From assembly GCA_023394965.1 (NCBI GenBank), contig JAEWZX010000023.1:1-36579 (forward strand): a DNA stretch of 36,579 nt. The letters are read 5' to 3'. The translations under genes and the position numbers were made by a program. Shown piece after piece: positions 25,601-33,444 of the stretch (positions are counted from its first letter, which is position 1; each line of letters opens with the position of its first letter). The notes under the pieces are model-generated. The model saw only the letters and a program-made list of their open reading frames with translations, was not told where the DNA came from and did no database searches. The DNA comes from Pseudomonadota bacterium (lineage in GTDB: Bacteria > Pseudomonadota > Alphaproteobacteria > Sphingomonadales > Sphingomonadaceae).

Positions 25601-25815
25601 ATCGAAATCGGATCCGGGCTGTTGTAAGGCGTCACCGTAGTGATGCGGGACCCCGTCACGACAATCGCATCAGACTGAGTTTCGGCTCTCGTGCCCTCAT
25701 CGTCCAGAACCGAGGCGTCCTGTGCAGACGCCGCAGAAGAAAGCGCTATGGCGGCAAGACCCGCACCGGCCCACAGAGCAGACCTTAGAAACGGAGTTGG
25801 AGCTGAATTTTTCAA
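22660..25815 (-). CDS. TonB-dependent outer membrane receptor
   Basis: About 1051 residues. I start it at the TTG at 25815 because AAGGGGGGG lies directly upstream and the following residues form a clean signal peptide (KNSAPTPFLRSALWAGAGLAAIALSSAASA). A TonB-box/plug region follows with AIVVTGSRI, GAQTIDLRGLGANRTLVLLNGRR and KTGASSVYGSDAVAGVVNI. A long barrel ends in FINISTRF with the terminal Phe needed for outer membrane insertion. Size and plug match the large sphingomonad receptors usually annotated for complex organic ligands rather than simple siderophores. The ligand is unknown. Its location upstream of sulfotransferases and a 5-oxoprolinase hints at peptide-like or sulfated material, which is inference. 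Confidence 0.93.
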   Translation of the reverse strand: MKNSAPTPFLRSALWAGAGLAAIALSSAASAQDASVLDDEGTRAETQSDAIVVTGSRITTVTPYNSPDPISIVSPEIARREGKLDLASALQSSPVASGSTQITSALSSNYVTNGGQGAQTIDLRGLGANRTLVLLNGRRAGPAGTRGAVSSFDLNVLPLSIVKDIQILKTGASSVYGSDAVAGVVNILTGDREDGLKLDFNVSVPFDSGGEEFRVSAAYTKNFSRGHITVAADYSHTNELKRGDRSYLACPEAYIFNESGSRSDLIDPRTGQPHCEDLRWGHIWTYNLIDNLQLDGPGGPNTGTQTSPFGRSVLLQYQYANGPGSGTLGIPAYGDPAYPGDFRAPAGWFPTGYDAESMAVQNAYHPFVGEQTMIPETDLYTGYAEASFELSDSVELFGEFLYNRRETYQNGWRQFWNFGYTGELYGTGPGNTSNYWGDGFEGVNYLSPTAITNQNDSSQKVDYYRGVGGLRGDISSGGNWRYEAYVQYSRSDGRYRSQQILQDVYDTGYFQTASCVGTVTPVSGRQCIDIPWADPEFLRGNLTPEQIGFIFDWEEGQTIYTQLTGEASVSGELFQLPAGPLGVAAGVTARRDKINDTPGEITRAGNAWGSTASGITAGKSLTTEAFAELSVPILADKPFFENLTFSAAGRLTNVKATRASDGVSDSDNGNFTYKLGFNWALNDWLRFRGSYGTSYRAPALFEQFLADETSFVNQRVDPCINWQAGLSSGSTSQRVADNCAADGIPGDYAGGGITATAYSQGGLGNLEAETSDAKVIGVVLTPNLGFLGDTKFSLAVDYFDIKVKGEITQLGAATILNGCYRSENFASEPLCDLFTRGQNATAVYQIDEIYDQYINVASQRNSGIDVSLNVSHDMGNAGLLTLRGEATWQIKDDSRLLPTSGLESDNGEAGSPEWVADFRATWAHPSGFSLFYGINVIGSTSNVDDFLEDNGGDRCLDSFNTDNPAGDLPIYGRYCPDLTAPTTFYHNISVSQEIADGMFDITAGISNLFDTRPPRVSVLNGNEIPLLGPVIPASQYPFVGRRAFINISTRF

Positions 25816-26013
25816 GTTGACCCCCCCTTTAAGTAACTGAAACCAGCAACATATCGGTAAAGCCGATCCTCCCAACTCAGAAATGGCCAACTGGACAGAT
25901 TTCTTGAGGCTAGTTGCGTAAATGCCACATTCGCGTCTTGGGTGGCTGACTATAATAAGAAATCTGAGACTTTGATTGGGACACGCACCGGTTGAAGTGG
26001 TCTTGGTGCCGGA

Positions 26014-27399
<1,386 letters not shown>

Positions 27400-27475
27400 G
27401 ACCGGCCTTTCATTGGGTGTCGGGAAGTGCCGAGGTAGGATTTCACGCGCGTTCGTGCCACCCGCCATTTGCAGA

Positions 27476-27492
27476 AGCGGGAAATTCCCGCT
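27476..27492. promoter_or_regulatory. Perfect 17-bp palindrome between fumC and rsh
   Basis: AGCGGGAAATTCCCGCT has 8-base inverted arms around a central A. It ends 35 bp before the rsh ATG and lies 77 bp upstream of fumC. The arms touch at the centre, leaving no room for an RNA loop, so a DNA-binding dimer site is more plausible than a terminator. Confidence 0.45.
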
Positions 27493-27527
27493 GTTCATGT
27501 ACGGAAATGGTACCTATTTCGATTACG

Positions 27528-29618
27528 ATGCTGCGTCAGTACGAACTTGTTGAACGGGTCCAGGAATATGACCCAGGCGCCGATGAGGCGATGCTCAATC
27601 GGGCCTATGTCTACACCGTGCAGAAACACGGCATCCAGACCCGGGCCAGCGGCGATCCGTATTTTTCCCATCCGGTAGAAGTCGCCGGCCTGATGACGGA
27701 CCTGAAGCTGGATCAGGAAACCATCATCACCGCCCTGCTGCATGACACGGTGGAAGACACGCTGGCCACGATCGACGATATCGAGGCGATTTTCGGGGCA
27801 GATGTGGCGCGGCTGGTGGACGGCGTGACCAAGCTGTCCAAGATCGAACAGATGCCGGAGAACGAGCGCGCGGCGGAAAACCTGCGCAAGTTCCTGCTCG
27901 CCATGAGCGAGGATATCCGCGTGCTGCTGGTCAAACTGGGCGACCGGCTGCACAATATGCGTACGCTGCATTTCATCAAGAAGCCCGAAAAACGCCAGCG
28001 TATCGCGCGCGAGACGATGGATATCTACGCCCCGCTGGCGGAGCGGATCGGTCTTTATGAATATATGCGCGAAATGCAGATGCTCGCCTTCGAGCAGCTG
28101 GAACCCGAGGCCTATCGCACGATTACCCAGCGGCTGGAACAGATCCGCAGCGAAGACGGCGGGCAGGTCGATGCCATCGCGCTCGACATGAAGCACGCGC
28201 TGGCCGAAGCCGGGATCGCTACCGAAGTGTCGGGCCGTGAAAAGCACCCTTATTCGATCTGGCGCAAGATGGCCGAACGGCATGTCAGTTTCGAACAGGT
28301 CACCGACATCATGGCCTTCCGCGTCATCTGCGACGATGTGGCCGATTGCTATCGCGCGCTGGGCGTTCTGCACACGACGTGGCAATTCCTGCCGGGCAAG
28401 TTCAAGGACTATATCTCCACCCCCAAGAACAACGGTTATCGTTCGCTTCACACATCGCTGATCTATGGCAAGTCGATGCGGGTGGAAGTGCAGATCCGCA
28501 CACATGAAATGCACCGGCTCAACGAATTCGGCTTTGCCGCACACTGGGCCTACAAGCAGGGCGACCGGCCCGACGGGCAGGTTGCCTGGCTGCGCGATCT
28601 GATCGAAATCGTGGATGCGAGCCACGATCCCGAAGAACTGCTCGAACATACCAGGCTGGCGGTTTATCAGGATCGCATTTTCGCCTTCACACCAAAGGGC
28701 GCGCTGTTCCAGTTGCCCAAGGGGGCGACGCCGGTGGACTTCGCCTTTGCCGTCCACACCGATCTGGGTGCGCAGACCGTCGGGGCAAAGATCAACGGGC
28801 GGCACATGCCGCTGCGCACGCAGCTGAACAACGGCGATGTGGTGGAAATCGTCAAGAGCGCGCAGGCCGATCCGCAGATGAGCTGGCTGGGCTTTGTCGT
28901 GACCGGCAAGGCGCGCGCTTCCATCCGCCGCGCAGTGCGGCTGAAGGAACGCGCCGAAGTGGCCGAAATCGGCAAGAAGCTGTTCGATGAAATCGCACTG
29001 CGCGTGCCGGCCAAGGTCGGCAAGAAGGCCCTGCGCGAAGCGCTCAAGCGGCTGGAGATGGAAGAAGAGGAAGACCTCTATTACGCCATCGGGGCAGCAA
29101 AGATTTCCGATCGCGATGTGATGGAGGCGCTGGTTCCGGGCAGCACGGCGGAACTGGAAGACGAACCCGACTGGGCGAAAAGCGGCAAGGCGCTGTCCAT
29201 CCGCGGTCTGACGCCGGGCATGGGGTTCAAGCTGGCCGAATGCTGCCACCCGGTTCCGGGTGACCGGATCGTGGGCCTGCGCAAACCGAACGAAGGGGTG
29301 GAAGTCCACACCATCGACTGCCACCAGCTGGCCACCGGGATCGACAGCGACTGGCTCGACCTGTCATGGGGCAAACGGTCACGCGGGGCCGTGGGGCGGT
29401 TGCGGGTGACGCTGTACGACCGGCCCGGCACGCTGGCCGAAATGGCAGGTATCTTTGCCCAGAACCACGTCAATGTGACCAGTCTGGAACAGACCCAGCT
29501 GGACCATCCCTTCACCACTTATGAAATCGATCTGGAGGTGCAGGACGTGCCCCACCTGACCCGCATCCTCAGCGCCCTGCGGGCGAGCGATTCCATCGCC
29601 CAGGCGGAACGGGTATGA
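27528..29618 (+). CDS. rsh: Bifunctional (p)ppGpp synthetase/hydrolase, RelA/SpoT family
   Basis: 696 residues from the ATG at 27528 (MLRQYELVERV); an in-frame ATG seven codons earlier has a slightly better ribosome site. The hydrolase HD domain keeps H72-D73 and E76-D77 (LLHDTVED). The synthetase domain has REKHPYSIWRKM and YISTPKNNGYRSLHTS (about 298-313). A TGS domain follows (IFAFTPKGALFQLPKGATPVDFAFAVH, about 390-450), then a helical/zinc-finger-like stretch with ECCHPVPGD. A C-terminal ACT domain covers about 620-690 (RVTLYDRPGTLAEMAGIF). This is the usual single long RSH of alphaproteobacteria, controlling the stringent response. It overlaps the next gene by 4 bases. Confidence 0.96.
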   Translation: MLRQYELVERVQEYDPGADEAMLNRAYVYTVQKHGIQTRASGDPYFSHPVEVAGLMTDLKLDQETIITALLHDTVEDTLATIDDIEAIFGADVARLVDGVTKLSKIEQMPENERAAENLRKFLLAMSEDIRVLLVKLGDRLHNMRTLHFIKKPEKRQRIARETMDIYAPLAERIGLYEYMREMQMLAFEQLEPEAYRTITQRLEQIRSEDGGQVDAIALDMKHALAEAGIATEVSGREKHPYSIWRKMAERHVSFEQVTDIMAFRVICDDVADCYRALGVLHTTWQFLPGKFKDYISTPKNNGYRSLHTSLIYGKSMRVEVQIRTHEMHRLNEFGFAAHWAYKQGDRPDGQVAWLRDLIEIVDASHDPEELLEHTRLAVYQDRIFAFTPKGALFQLPKGATPVDFAFAVHTDLGAQTVGAKINGRHMPLRTQLNNGDVVEIVKSAQADPQMSWLGFVVTGKARASIRRAVRLKERAEVAEIGKKLFDEIALRVPAKVGKKALREALKRLEMEEEEDLYYAIGAAKISDRDVMEALVPGSTAELEDEPDWAKSGKALSIRGLTPGMGFKLAECCHPVPGDRIVGLRKPNEGVEVHTIDCHQLATGIDSDWLDLSWGKRSRGAVGRLRVTLYDRPGTLAEMAGIFAQNHVNVTSLEQTQLDHPFTTYEIDLEVQDVPHLTRILSALRASDSIAQAERV

Positions 29619-29980
29619 GCACCGTCATCGGGATCGACCATGTCCAGCTGGCGATGCCGCATGGGGGCGAGCCGCATGCGCGCCGGTTCTGGATCGATCT
29701 GATGGGACTGGAGGAAGTGGCCAAGCCGTCGCATCTCGCGGTTAATGGGGGGTGCTGGTTCGAAGGCGGCGGCATCGCCATCCATTGTGGGGTGGAAGAA
29801 GGCTTTCTACCTGCACACCGCGCGCATCCCGCGCTGCTGGTAACCGATCTTGGCGCACTGGTGGCCCGGCTGGGCAGGGCGGGCATTCACTTCAAGCGGG
29901 GCAAGGATCTGGAAGGCTATGTCCGCGGCGATATCGCGGACCCGTTCGGCAACCGCATAGAACTGATGCAGCGGGTCTAG
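29615..29980 (+). CDS. VOC (glyoxalase-like) family protein
   Basis: This 121-residue protein has the paired beta-alpha-beta-beta-beta modules of the vicinal oxygen chelate fold. It begins GIDHVQLAMP, with a metal-ligand-type His, and ends RGDIADPFGNRIELMQRV, with the typical DPFGNRIEL strand and terminal Glu ligand. AIHCGVEEGFLPAHRAHPALLV forms the second module. Members include glyoxalases, dioxygenases and resistance proteins, so the substrate is open. Its ATG overlaps the rsh stop (ATGA), so it is co-translated with the stringent response enzyme, though a functional link is not implied. Confidence 0.85.
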   Translation: MSTVIGIDHVQLAMPHGGEPHARRFWIDLMGLEEVAKPSHLAVNGGCWFEGGGIAIHCGVEEGFLPAHRAHPALLVTDLGALVARLGRAGIHFKRGKDLEGYVRGDIADPFGNRIELMQRV

Positions 29981-30065
29981 CCTGTCTTACCGTGCCTGCG
30001 GGCCAGTGCTGTACACAGCTCCGGCGCGGTGAGGATAATGTGCGATTTGCGATGTCGGCCCTGTC

Positions 30066-30416
30066 TCACAACAGGTCCAGCTCGACTGCGGCTTCGTCGC
30101 CCGCAGCAAGGCTTTCGGCGCGCAATACCTTGCGCCCGATCAGCAGACACCATTCGGTTTCGTCCCGCGCTGCGGCTCCGGCGCCGGAGCGCTTGGGCTT
30201 CGACGGGAAGACCGAGGTTTTCCATTCGGTCCCGCCGACCCGCGCCATGGCCTTCACCGATCCGAAGCCGCGCCGCGCGCCGAATTCGAGCCGGTGGAGG
30301 CGCGCGTGCATGGTGATGGCCTCGGCCGCGTCACCATCGATGATGACCATGTGATAGGTTGCTTTTTCGCCCTGCCAGCGCCTGATGGGGAGGGTAAGGG
30401 TGACTGTCTCGCTCAC
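30066..30416 (-). CDS. DUF1905 domain protein
   Basis: This 116-residue protein has the DUF1905 beta-barrel pattern: YHMVIIDGDAAEAI, LEFGARRGFGSVKAMARVGGTEWKTSVFP and WCLLIGRKVLRAESLAAGDEAAVELDLL. The family is small, cytoplasmic and of unproven function, sometimes fused to a YdeI-like domain, which is absent here. It overlaps the upstream peptidylprolyl isomerase gene by 4 bases, so the two form an operon. Confidence 0.85.
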   Translation of the reverse strand: MSETVTLTLPIRRWQGEKATYHMVIIDGDAAEAITMHARLHRLEFGARRGFGSVKAMARVGGTEWKTSVFPSKPKRSGAGAAARDETEWCLLIGRKVLRAESLAAGDEAAVELDLL

Positions 30417-31459
30417 TCGGCCACGCGCCGGATCGGCACCGGAATATTGCAGATATCCGCCCCGCCGGCAGGCACGATGAAGAACGGATCGCGGCGATTG
30501 GCGCGCGCTTCGGCATAGCGGGCGAAACTTTCCCCCTCGGTGGCGAGATATTCGAACGCCGGGCGTTCGGCTTCGGGAAGATCGCTAGCCACGCGGACGG
30601 TGAGGATCGGCGTGCGCCTGGCCTCGTCTTCGTAGAAGCCGAGCTGGCCCTTGCCGCGCGGCAGGCTTGAAAGGTGTTCGATCCCTTCCACGATCCGTCC
30701 GGCAAGCGCGATGTTGCGATCCAGATGGCGCGGGGCGTGACCGATGACCGTGTACAGCTCGGCCCCGGTGCCCGCATCGGGCGACATGTTCCGCCCTACA
30801 CCGACCATGCCGTAACAATGGATCGGCCACACGGCGGCAGCCTCGCCACTGTCGTCCGAACCGATATTGGATGCCAGCGGCCAGCCCTGATGGAACAGCG
30901 AAAGCTGGGCATAGGAATCCACCAGACCGTTGGCGATGATGACTCCTGCCGTCTCGTCGGTGGTCGACAGGACAGCCCCGGTCTTCAGTGCCAGATCGCG
31001 CGAGGAATCGGCCAGCAGAGTCGACAGGCCGATCGCTTCACCCGGAACGGTATAATTGCGCTCGTCAGTCGCGATCAGGCCATCCGGCAGCGCCTTCGCT
31101 TCGCCGGAGCTTTCGGGGTTGTCGTAATTGGCATCGCCCCACTGGGCGACGTAATTGTCCTGCACGCGGTTGACGGTGATGTTGTCGAACCACCCGGAAC
31201 GCGCGAAATTGCGGATGTTACGCACCCAATCCTGGCTGAAAGGCGCGGGCATCAGCTGGATCACGACTTCGCGTTTCGACCCGTCGGCTGCCGGGGCAAG
31301 GGTCATCACCAGCAGATCTTCTGGCGGGATCGCAACCCATTCCCCGGCTGGCGCCGCAGCAGCGATGTCGCCGGGTGAAGGTGGCGGTGCGCCCTCATGT
31401 GCCCATGACGGGGAAGCAAGCGCAAGCAGCGCGGCAAGCGTAATTAGCGGCTTCGTCAT
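30413..31459 (-). CDS. Secreted cyclophilin-type peptidylprolyl isomerase
   Basis: 348 residues from the ATG at 31459. A signal peptide (MTKPLITLAALLALASPSWA) sends it to the periplasm, which is the main reason for this start, since the ribosome site is weak. The central region fits the bacterial cyclophilin-like fold with long insertions: REVVIQLMPAPFSQDWVRNIRNFARSGWFDNITVNRVQDNYVAQWGD (about 63-110). GMVGVGRNMSPDAGTGAELYTVIGHAPRHLDRNIALAGRIVEGIEHLSSLPRG follows further on (about 215-265). Family members help periplasmic or outer membrane proteins fold. The sequence is longer and more divergent than PpiA, so activity is not certain. Confidence 0.82.
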   Translation of the reverse strand: MTKPLITLAALLALASPSWAHEGAPPPSPGDIAAAAPAGEWVAIPPEDLLVMTLAPAADGSKREVVIQLMPAPFSQDWVRNIRNFARSGWFDNITVNRVQDNYVAQWGDANYDNPESSGEAKALPDGLIATDERNYTVPGEAIGLSTLLADSSRDLALKTGAVLSTTDETAGVIIANGLVDSYAQLSLFHQGWPLASNIGSDDSGEAAAVWPIHCYGMVGVGRNMSPDAGTGAELYTVIGHAPRHLDRNIALAGRIVEGIEHLSSLPRGKGQLGFYEDEARRTPILTVRVASDLPEAERPAFEYLATEGESFARYAEARANRRDPFFIVPAGGADICNIPVPIRRVAE

Positions 31460-31486
31460 TCGGTAAGGGGTGCCACCATACCGGAC

Positions 31487-31523
31487 AAAACAAAAGCCCC
31501 CACCCGCACATCGGCGGGGCGGG
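31487..31523 (-). terminator. Possible intrinsic terminator pointing left, upstream of the isomerase gene
   Basis: On the minus strand an imperfect GC-rich stem (CCCGC/GCGGG core with 6-base loop, plus outer pairs) is followed by TTTTGTTTTG. No leftward gene precedes it in the window, so what it would end is unclear; it may stop antisense transcription across the tRNA. Confidence 0.3.
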
Positions 31524-31669
31524 AGGGTGGCTGCTACCGGGCATTCCACAGATAGGCGACCGGGAAAAATGGGATCGGGTGTGAAGCGGTCTCCACTTCG
31601 GCTTGCGGAATCATCCCCCCGCCGCTAGAGGCGCGCCTTCTTGTTCAGCCTTGGCGCGGGCGGGAATGC

Positions 31670-31760
31670 GGAGCAGTGGCCGAGTGGTCGAAGGCGCACG
31701 CCTGGAAAGTGTGTATACGGTAACCCCGTATCGAGGGTTCGAATCCCTCCTGCTCCGCCA
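31670..31760 (+). tRNA. tRNA-Ser (anticodon GGA)
   Basis: This 91-base cloverleaf includes an encoded CCA. The acceptor stem is GGAGCAG/CTGCTCC with discriminator G. The anticodon arm is CACGC-CTGGAAA-GTGTG, with anticodon GGA at 31704-31706 reading UCC/UCU. The long variable arm (TACGG/CCGTA) is typical of serine tRNAs. The T arm is GAGGG-TTCGAAT-CCCTC. Its 3' end abuts a tyrosine-integrase island, so it is the probable attachment site. Confidence 0.96.
31736..31760 (+). other. Probable island attachment site (tRNA-Ser 3' end)
   Basis: P4-type integrases commonly recombine within the T arm and 3' end of a tRNA gene, which is restored on insertion. The integrase starts 147 bp downstream on the same strand. 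I found no second copy of this 3' sequence up to 36579, so the exact core cannot be defined. Confidence 0.45.
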
Positions 31761-31833
31761 CCACCCTTTCCCCCATTTTCCACCGATGACCTGAAAAAGC
31801 TAAGCATCTGCGTGGCTTATCAGATGATTCGGG

Positions 31834-31894
31834 TCCCACACTGTCCTTGCTCATCCATCGGTGTCCGATTGGATTTGTGGGAATAAATGTGGGA
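31834..31894. repeat. Three TGTGGGA motifs ahead of the integrase
   Basis: TGTGGGA occurs at 31876-31882 and 31888-31894 (12-bp phase) and inverted as TCCCACA at 31834-31840. All lie between the tRNA and the integrase ATG. The spacing suggests arm-type binding sites for the integrase or its excisionase, or simple autoregulation. Confidence 0.4.
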
Positions 31895-31906
31895 GAATTT
31901 GAAGCC

Positions 31907-33055
31907 ATGGGTAAGCTTTCGGCAACAGCGGTAAAGGCCGCCACGAGACCCGGAAAATTAGGTGATGGCGACGGGCTGTACCTCGTGGTGAAGCCTTCCG
32001 GCACGAAGAGCTGGATGGTCCGGGTGCAGAAAAACGGCAATCGCCGCGATTTCGGTCTGGGCAGCGCATCGAAGATATCGCTGGCGATTGCGCGCGAGCG
32101 CGCACGCGAGGTCAGGACCTGGGTCGAACTGGGCCTCGACCCGCTGTTCGAGCGCCGGAAAGCGGAAGGCATTCCCACATTCCGGGAAGCTGCCGCCAAG
32201 GTACTCGCCCAGCATCGCGCGACATGGCGCAACGAGAAACACGAGAAGCAATGGATCAGGACGCTGGAGGCCTATGCCTTCCCCCATCTTGGCAACGTGC
32301 AGGTCAACGACATCACGGGGCCGATGATCCGCAATGTGCTGGCCGAGATCTGGCTGGCAAAGCCTGAGACGGCGCGCCGGGTGCGTCAGCGGATCGGGAC
32401 CGTGCTCGACTGGGCCTATGCCTCGGGATACCGCGACAGCGAGGCACCCATGCGCGCGATCACCAAGGGCCTGCCGCGCCAGCCGAAGAAGGAAGGCCAC
32501 TACGCGGCCATGGCCTATGCCAAGGTGCCGGACTTCATTCCGCGGCTACGCGAGCGTGAAAGCTACAGCAGGCTGGCGCTGGAGTTTGCGATCCTGACGG
32601 GGGCCCGCTCGGGCGAAGTGCGCCATGCTGTCTTCGATGAGTTCGATCTCGATGAGAAGCTATGGACCATCCCGAAGGAGCGGATGAAAGCCAATCGCGA
32701 GCATGTCGTGCCGCTGTGCGATCGGGCAGTACGGATCATCGAGCGCTGCATGGAACTGCGCGTGAGAAACTGCGAGCTCGTCTTTCCCGGCATGCGAGGG
32801 AGGAAGGCGATGTCCGATATGACGCTGACCAAGCTGCTGCGCGAGATGAAAGAGAGTTGCACGGTTCACGGCTTCCGCTCGGCGTTCCGCGACTGGGCGA
32901 GCGAGGAGACCAGTCACCAGAGCGATGTCGCAGAAGCAGCGCTGGCGCATGTGGTGAAGGACAAGACCGAGGCGGCCTACCGGCGCGGTAATCTGCTGGA
33001 GAAGCGCAAACTGTTGATGGAAGACTGGGCTGCCCACTGCTGCAAGGGAAGCTAA
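31907..33055 (+). CDS. P4-type tyrosine recombinase/integrase
   Basis: 382 residues from the ATG at 31907 (MGKLSATAVKAA), preceded by GTGGGAG. The N-terminal DUF4102-type domain has LGDGDGLYLVVKPSGTKSWMVRV and RRDFGLGSASKISLAIARERA; a core-binding domain follows (about 90-190), then the catalytic domain. The full catalytic set is visible: R234 (GARSGEVR), H321 and R324 (HGFRSAFRDW), H348 (LAHVV) and nucleophile Y358 (AAYRRGNLLEKR). The protein appears intact and active. It drives site-specific insertion and, with an excisionase, excision at the tRNA-Ser next door. An upstream in-frame start at 31847 is possible but poorly supported. Confidence 0.95.
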   Translation: MGKLSATAVKAATRPGKLGDGDGLYLVVKPSGTKSWMVRVQKNGNRRDFGLGSASKISLAIARERAREVRTWVELGLDPLFERRKAEGIPTFREAAAKVLAQHRATWRNEKHEKQWIRTLEAYAFPHLGNVQVNDITGPMIRNVLAEIWLAKPETARRVRQRIGTVLDWAYASGYRDSEAPMRAITKGLPRQPKKEGHYAAMAYAKVPDFIPRLRERESYSRLALEFAILTGARSGEVRHAVFDEFDLDEKLWTIPKERMKANREHVVPLCDRAVRIIERCMELRVRNCELVFPGMRGRKAMSDMTLTKLLREMKESCTVHGFRSAFRDWASEETSHQSDVAEAALAHVVKDKTEAAYRRGNLLEKRKLLMEDWAAHCCKGS

Positions 33056-33166
33056 AGCGATGAAACGTAGCCCAATGCAGAAAATCATGCACCGTGAGGC
33101 ATCCAGATTGCCTTCGATCAGGCCGCATGTTTCACTCTCCCGCGCAAACAAAGCCATGCCTGCGCC

Positions 33167-33175
33167 TGTGGATAA
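33167..33175 (-). promoter_or_regulatory. DnaA box
   Basis: TGTGGATAA is the exact complement of TTATCCACA, the high-affinity DnaA box. It ends 11 bp before the first of three iterons, as in many iteron plasmid origins. Confidence 0.55.
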
Positions 33176-33186
33176 ACCTGTCACCT

Positions 33187-33253
33187 GTTCGGACTATCAG
33201 GAACCGCAGCGTTCGGACTATCAGGAACCGAAAGTTCGGACTATCGGGAACCG
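33187..33253 (+). repeat. Three iteron-like direct repeats
   Basis: GTTCGGACTATCAGGAACCG occurs at 33187-33206 and 33211-33230, and with one change (A to G) at 33234-33253. Unit spacing is 24 and 23 bp, about two helical turns, which places bound proteins on one face of the DNA. Such arrays bind a plasmid replication initiator. No initiator gene is seen in this window. Confidence 0.75.
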
Positions 33254-33444
33254 AAACAGGCGGCAAACCCGCAGGATTGCTGGGCTGCAGCCTCCCTTAA
33301 CTATTCTAACGACAATCCTTACCGGATTGTTGCTAACGTCGAGCGATCCGCGCGCGGCTCCTCAGCGCTATGGATGGCGCCGTCGCCGCGCGCTGCTGCA
33401 CTCGGCAGGTGCAAGCGGCCGAACAGCTTGCTAGGGTTTGAGCG

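Larger units (their letters stand above)
33056..33444. other. 389-bp intergenic origin-like region of the island
   Basis: No convincing coding sequence. It contains a perfect DnaA box (33167-33175), three 20-bp direct repeats (33187-33253) and a stem-loop at 33310-33332 (9 bp with one G-U pair, loop TTACC). This resembles the origin of an iteron-controlled plasmid or a replicating integrative element. Confidence 0.5.

Noticed and set aside
27495..29324. 609-codon minus-strand frame opposite rsh
   Set aside because: It is antisense to the conserved RelA/SpoT protein and has the composition typical of a reverse-complement shadow.
33187..33253. Short CRISPR array
   Set aside because: Only three repeats with 3-4 base spacers; real CRISPR spacers are about 30 bases and no cas gene is present. 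Iterons fit better.
33310..33332. Intrinsic terminator after the integrase
   Set aside because: The stem-loop is not followed by a T-run on either strand and lies over 250 bp past the stop; it is described instead as part of the origin-like region.
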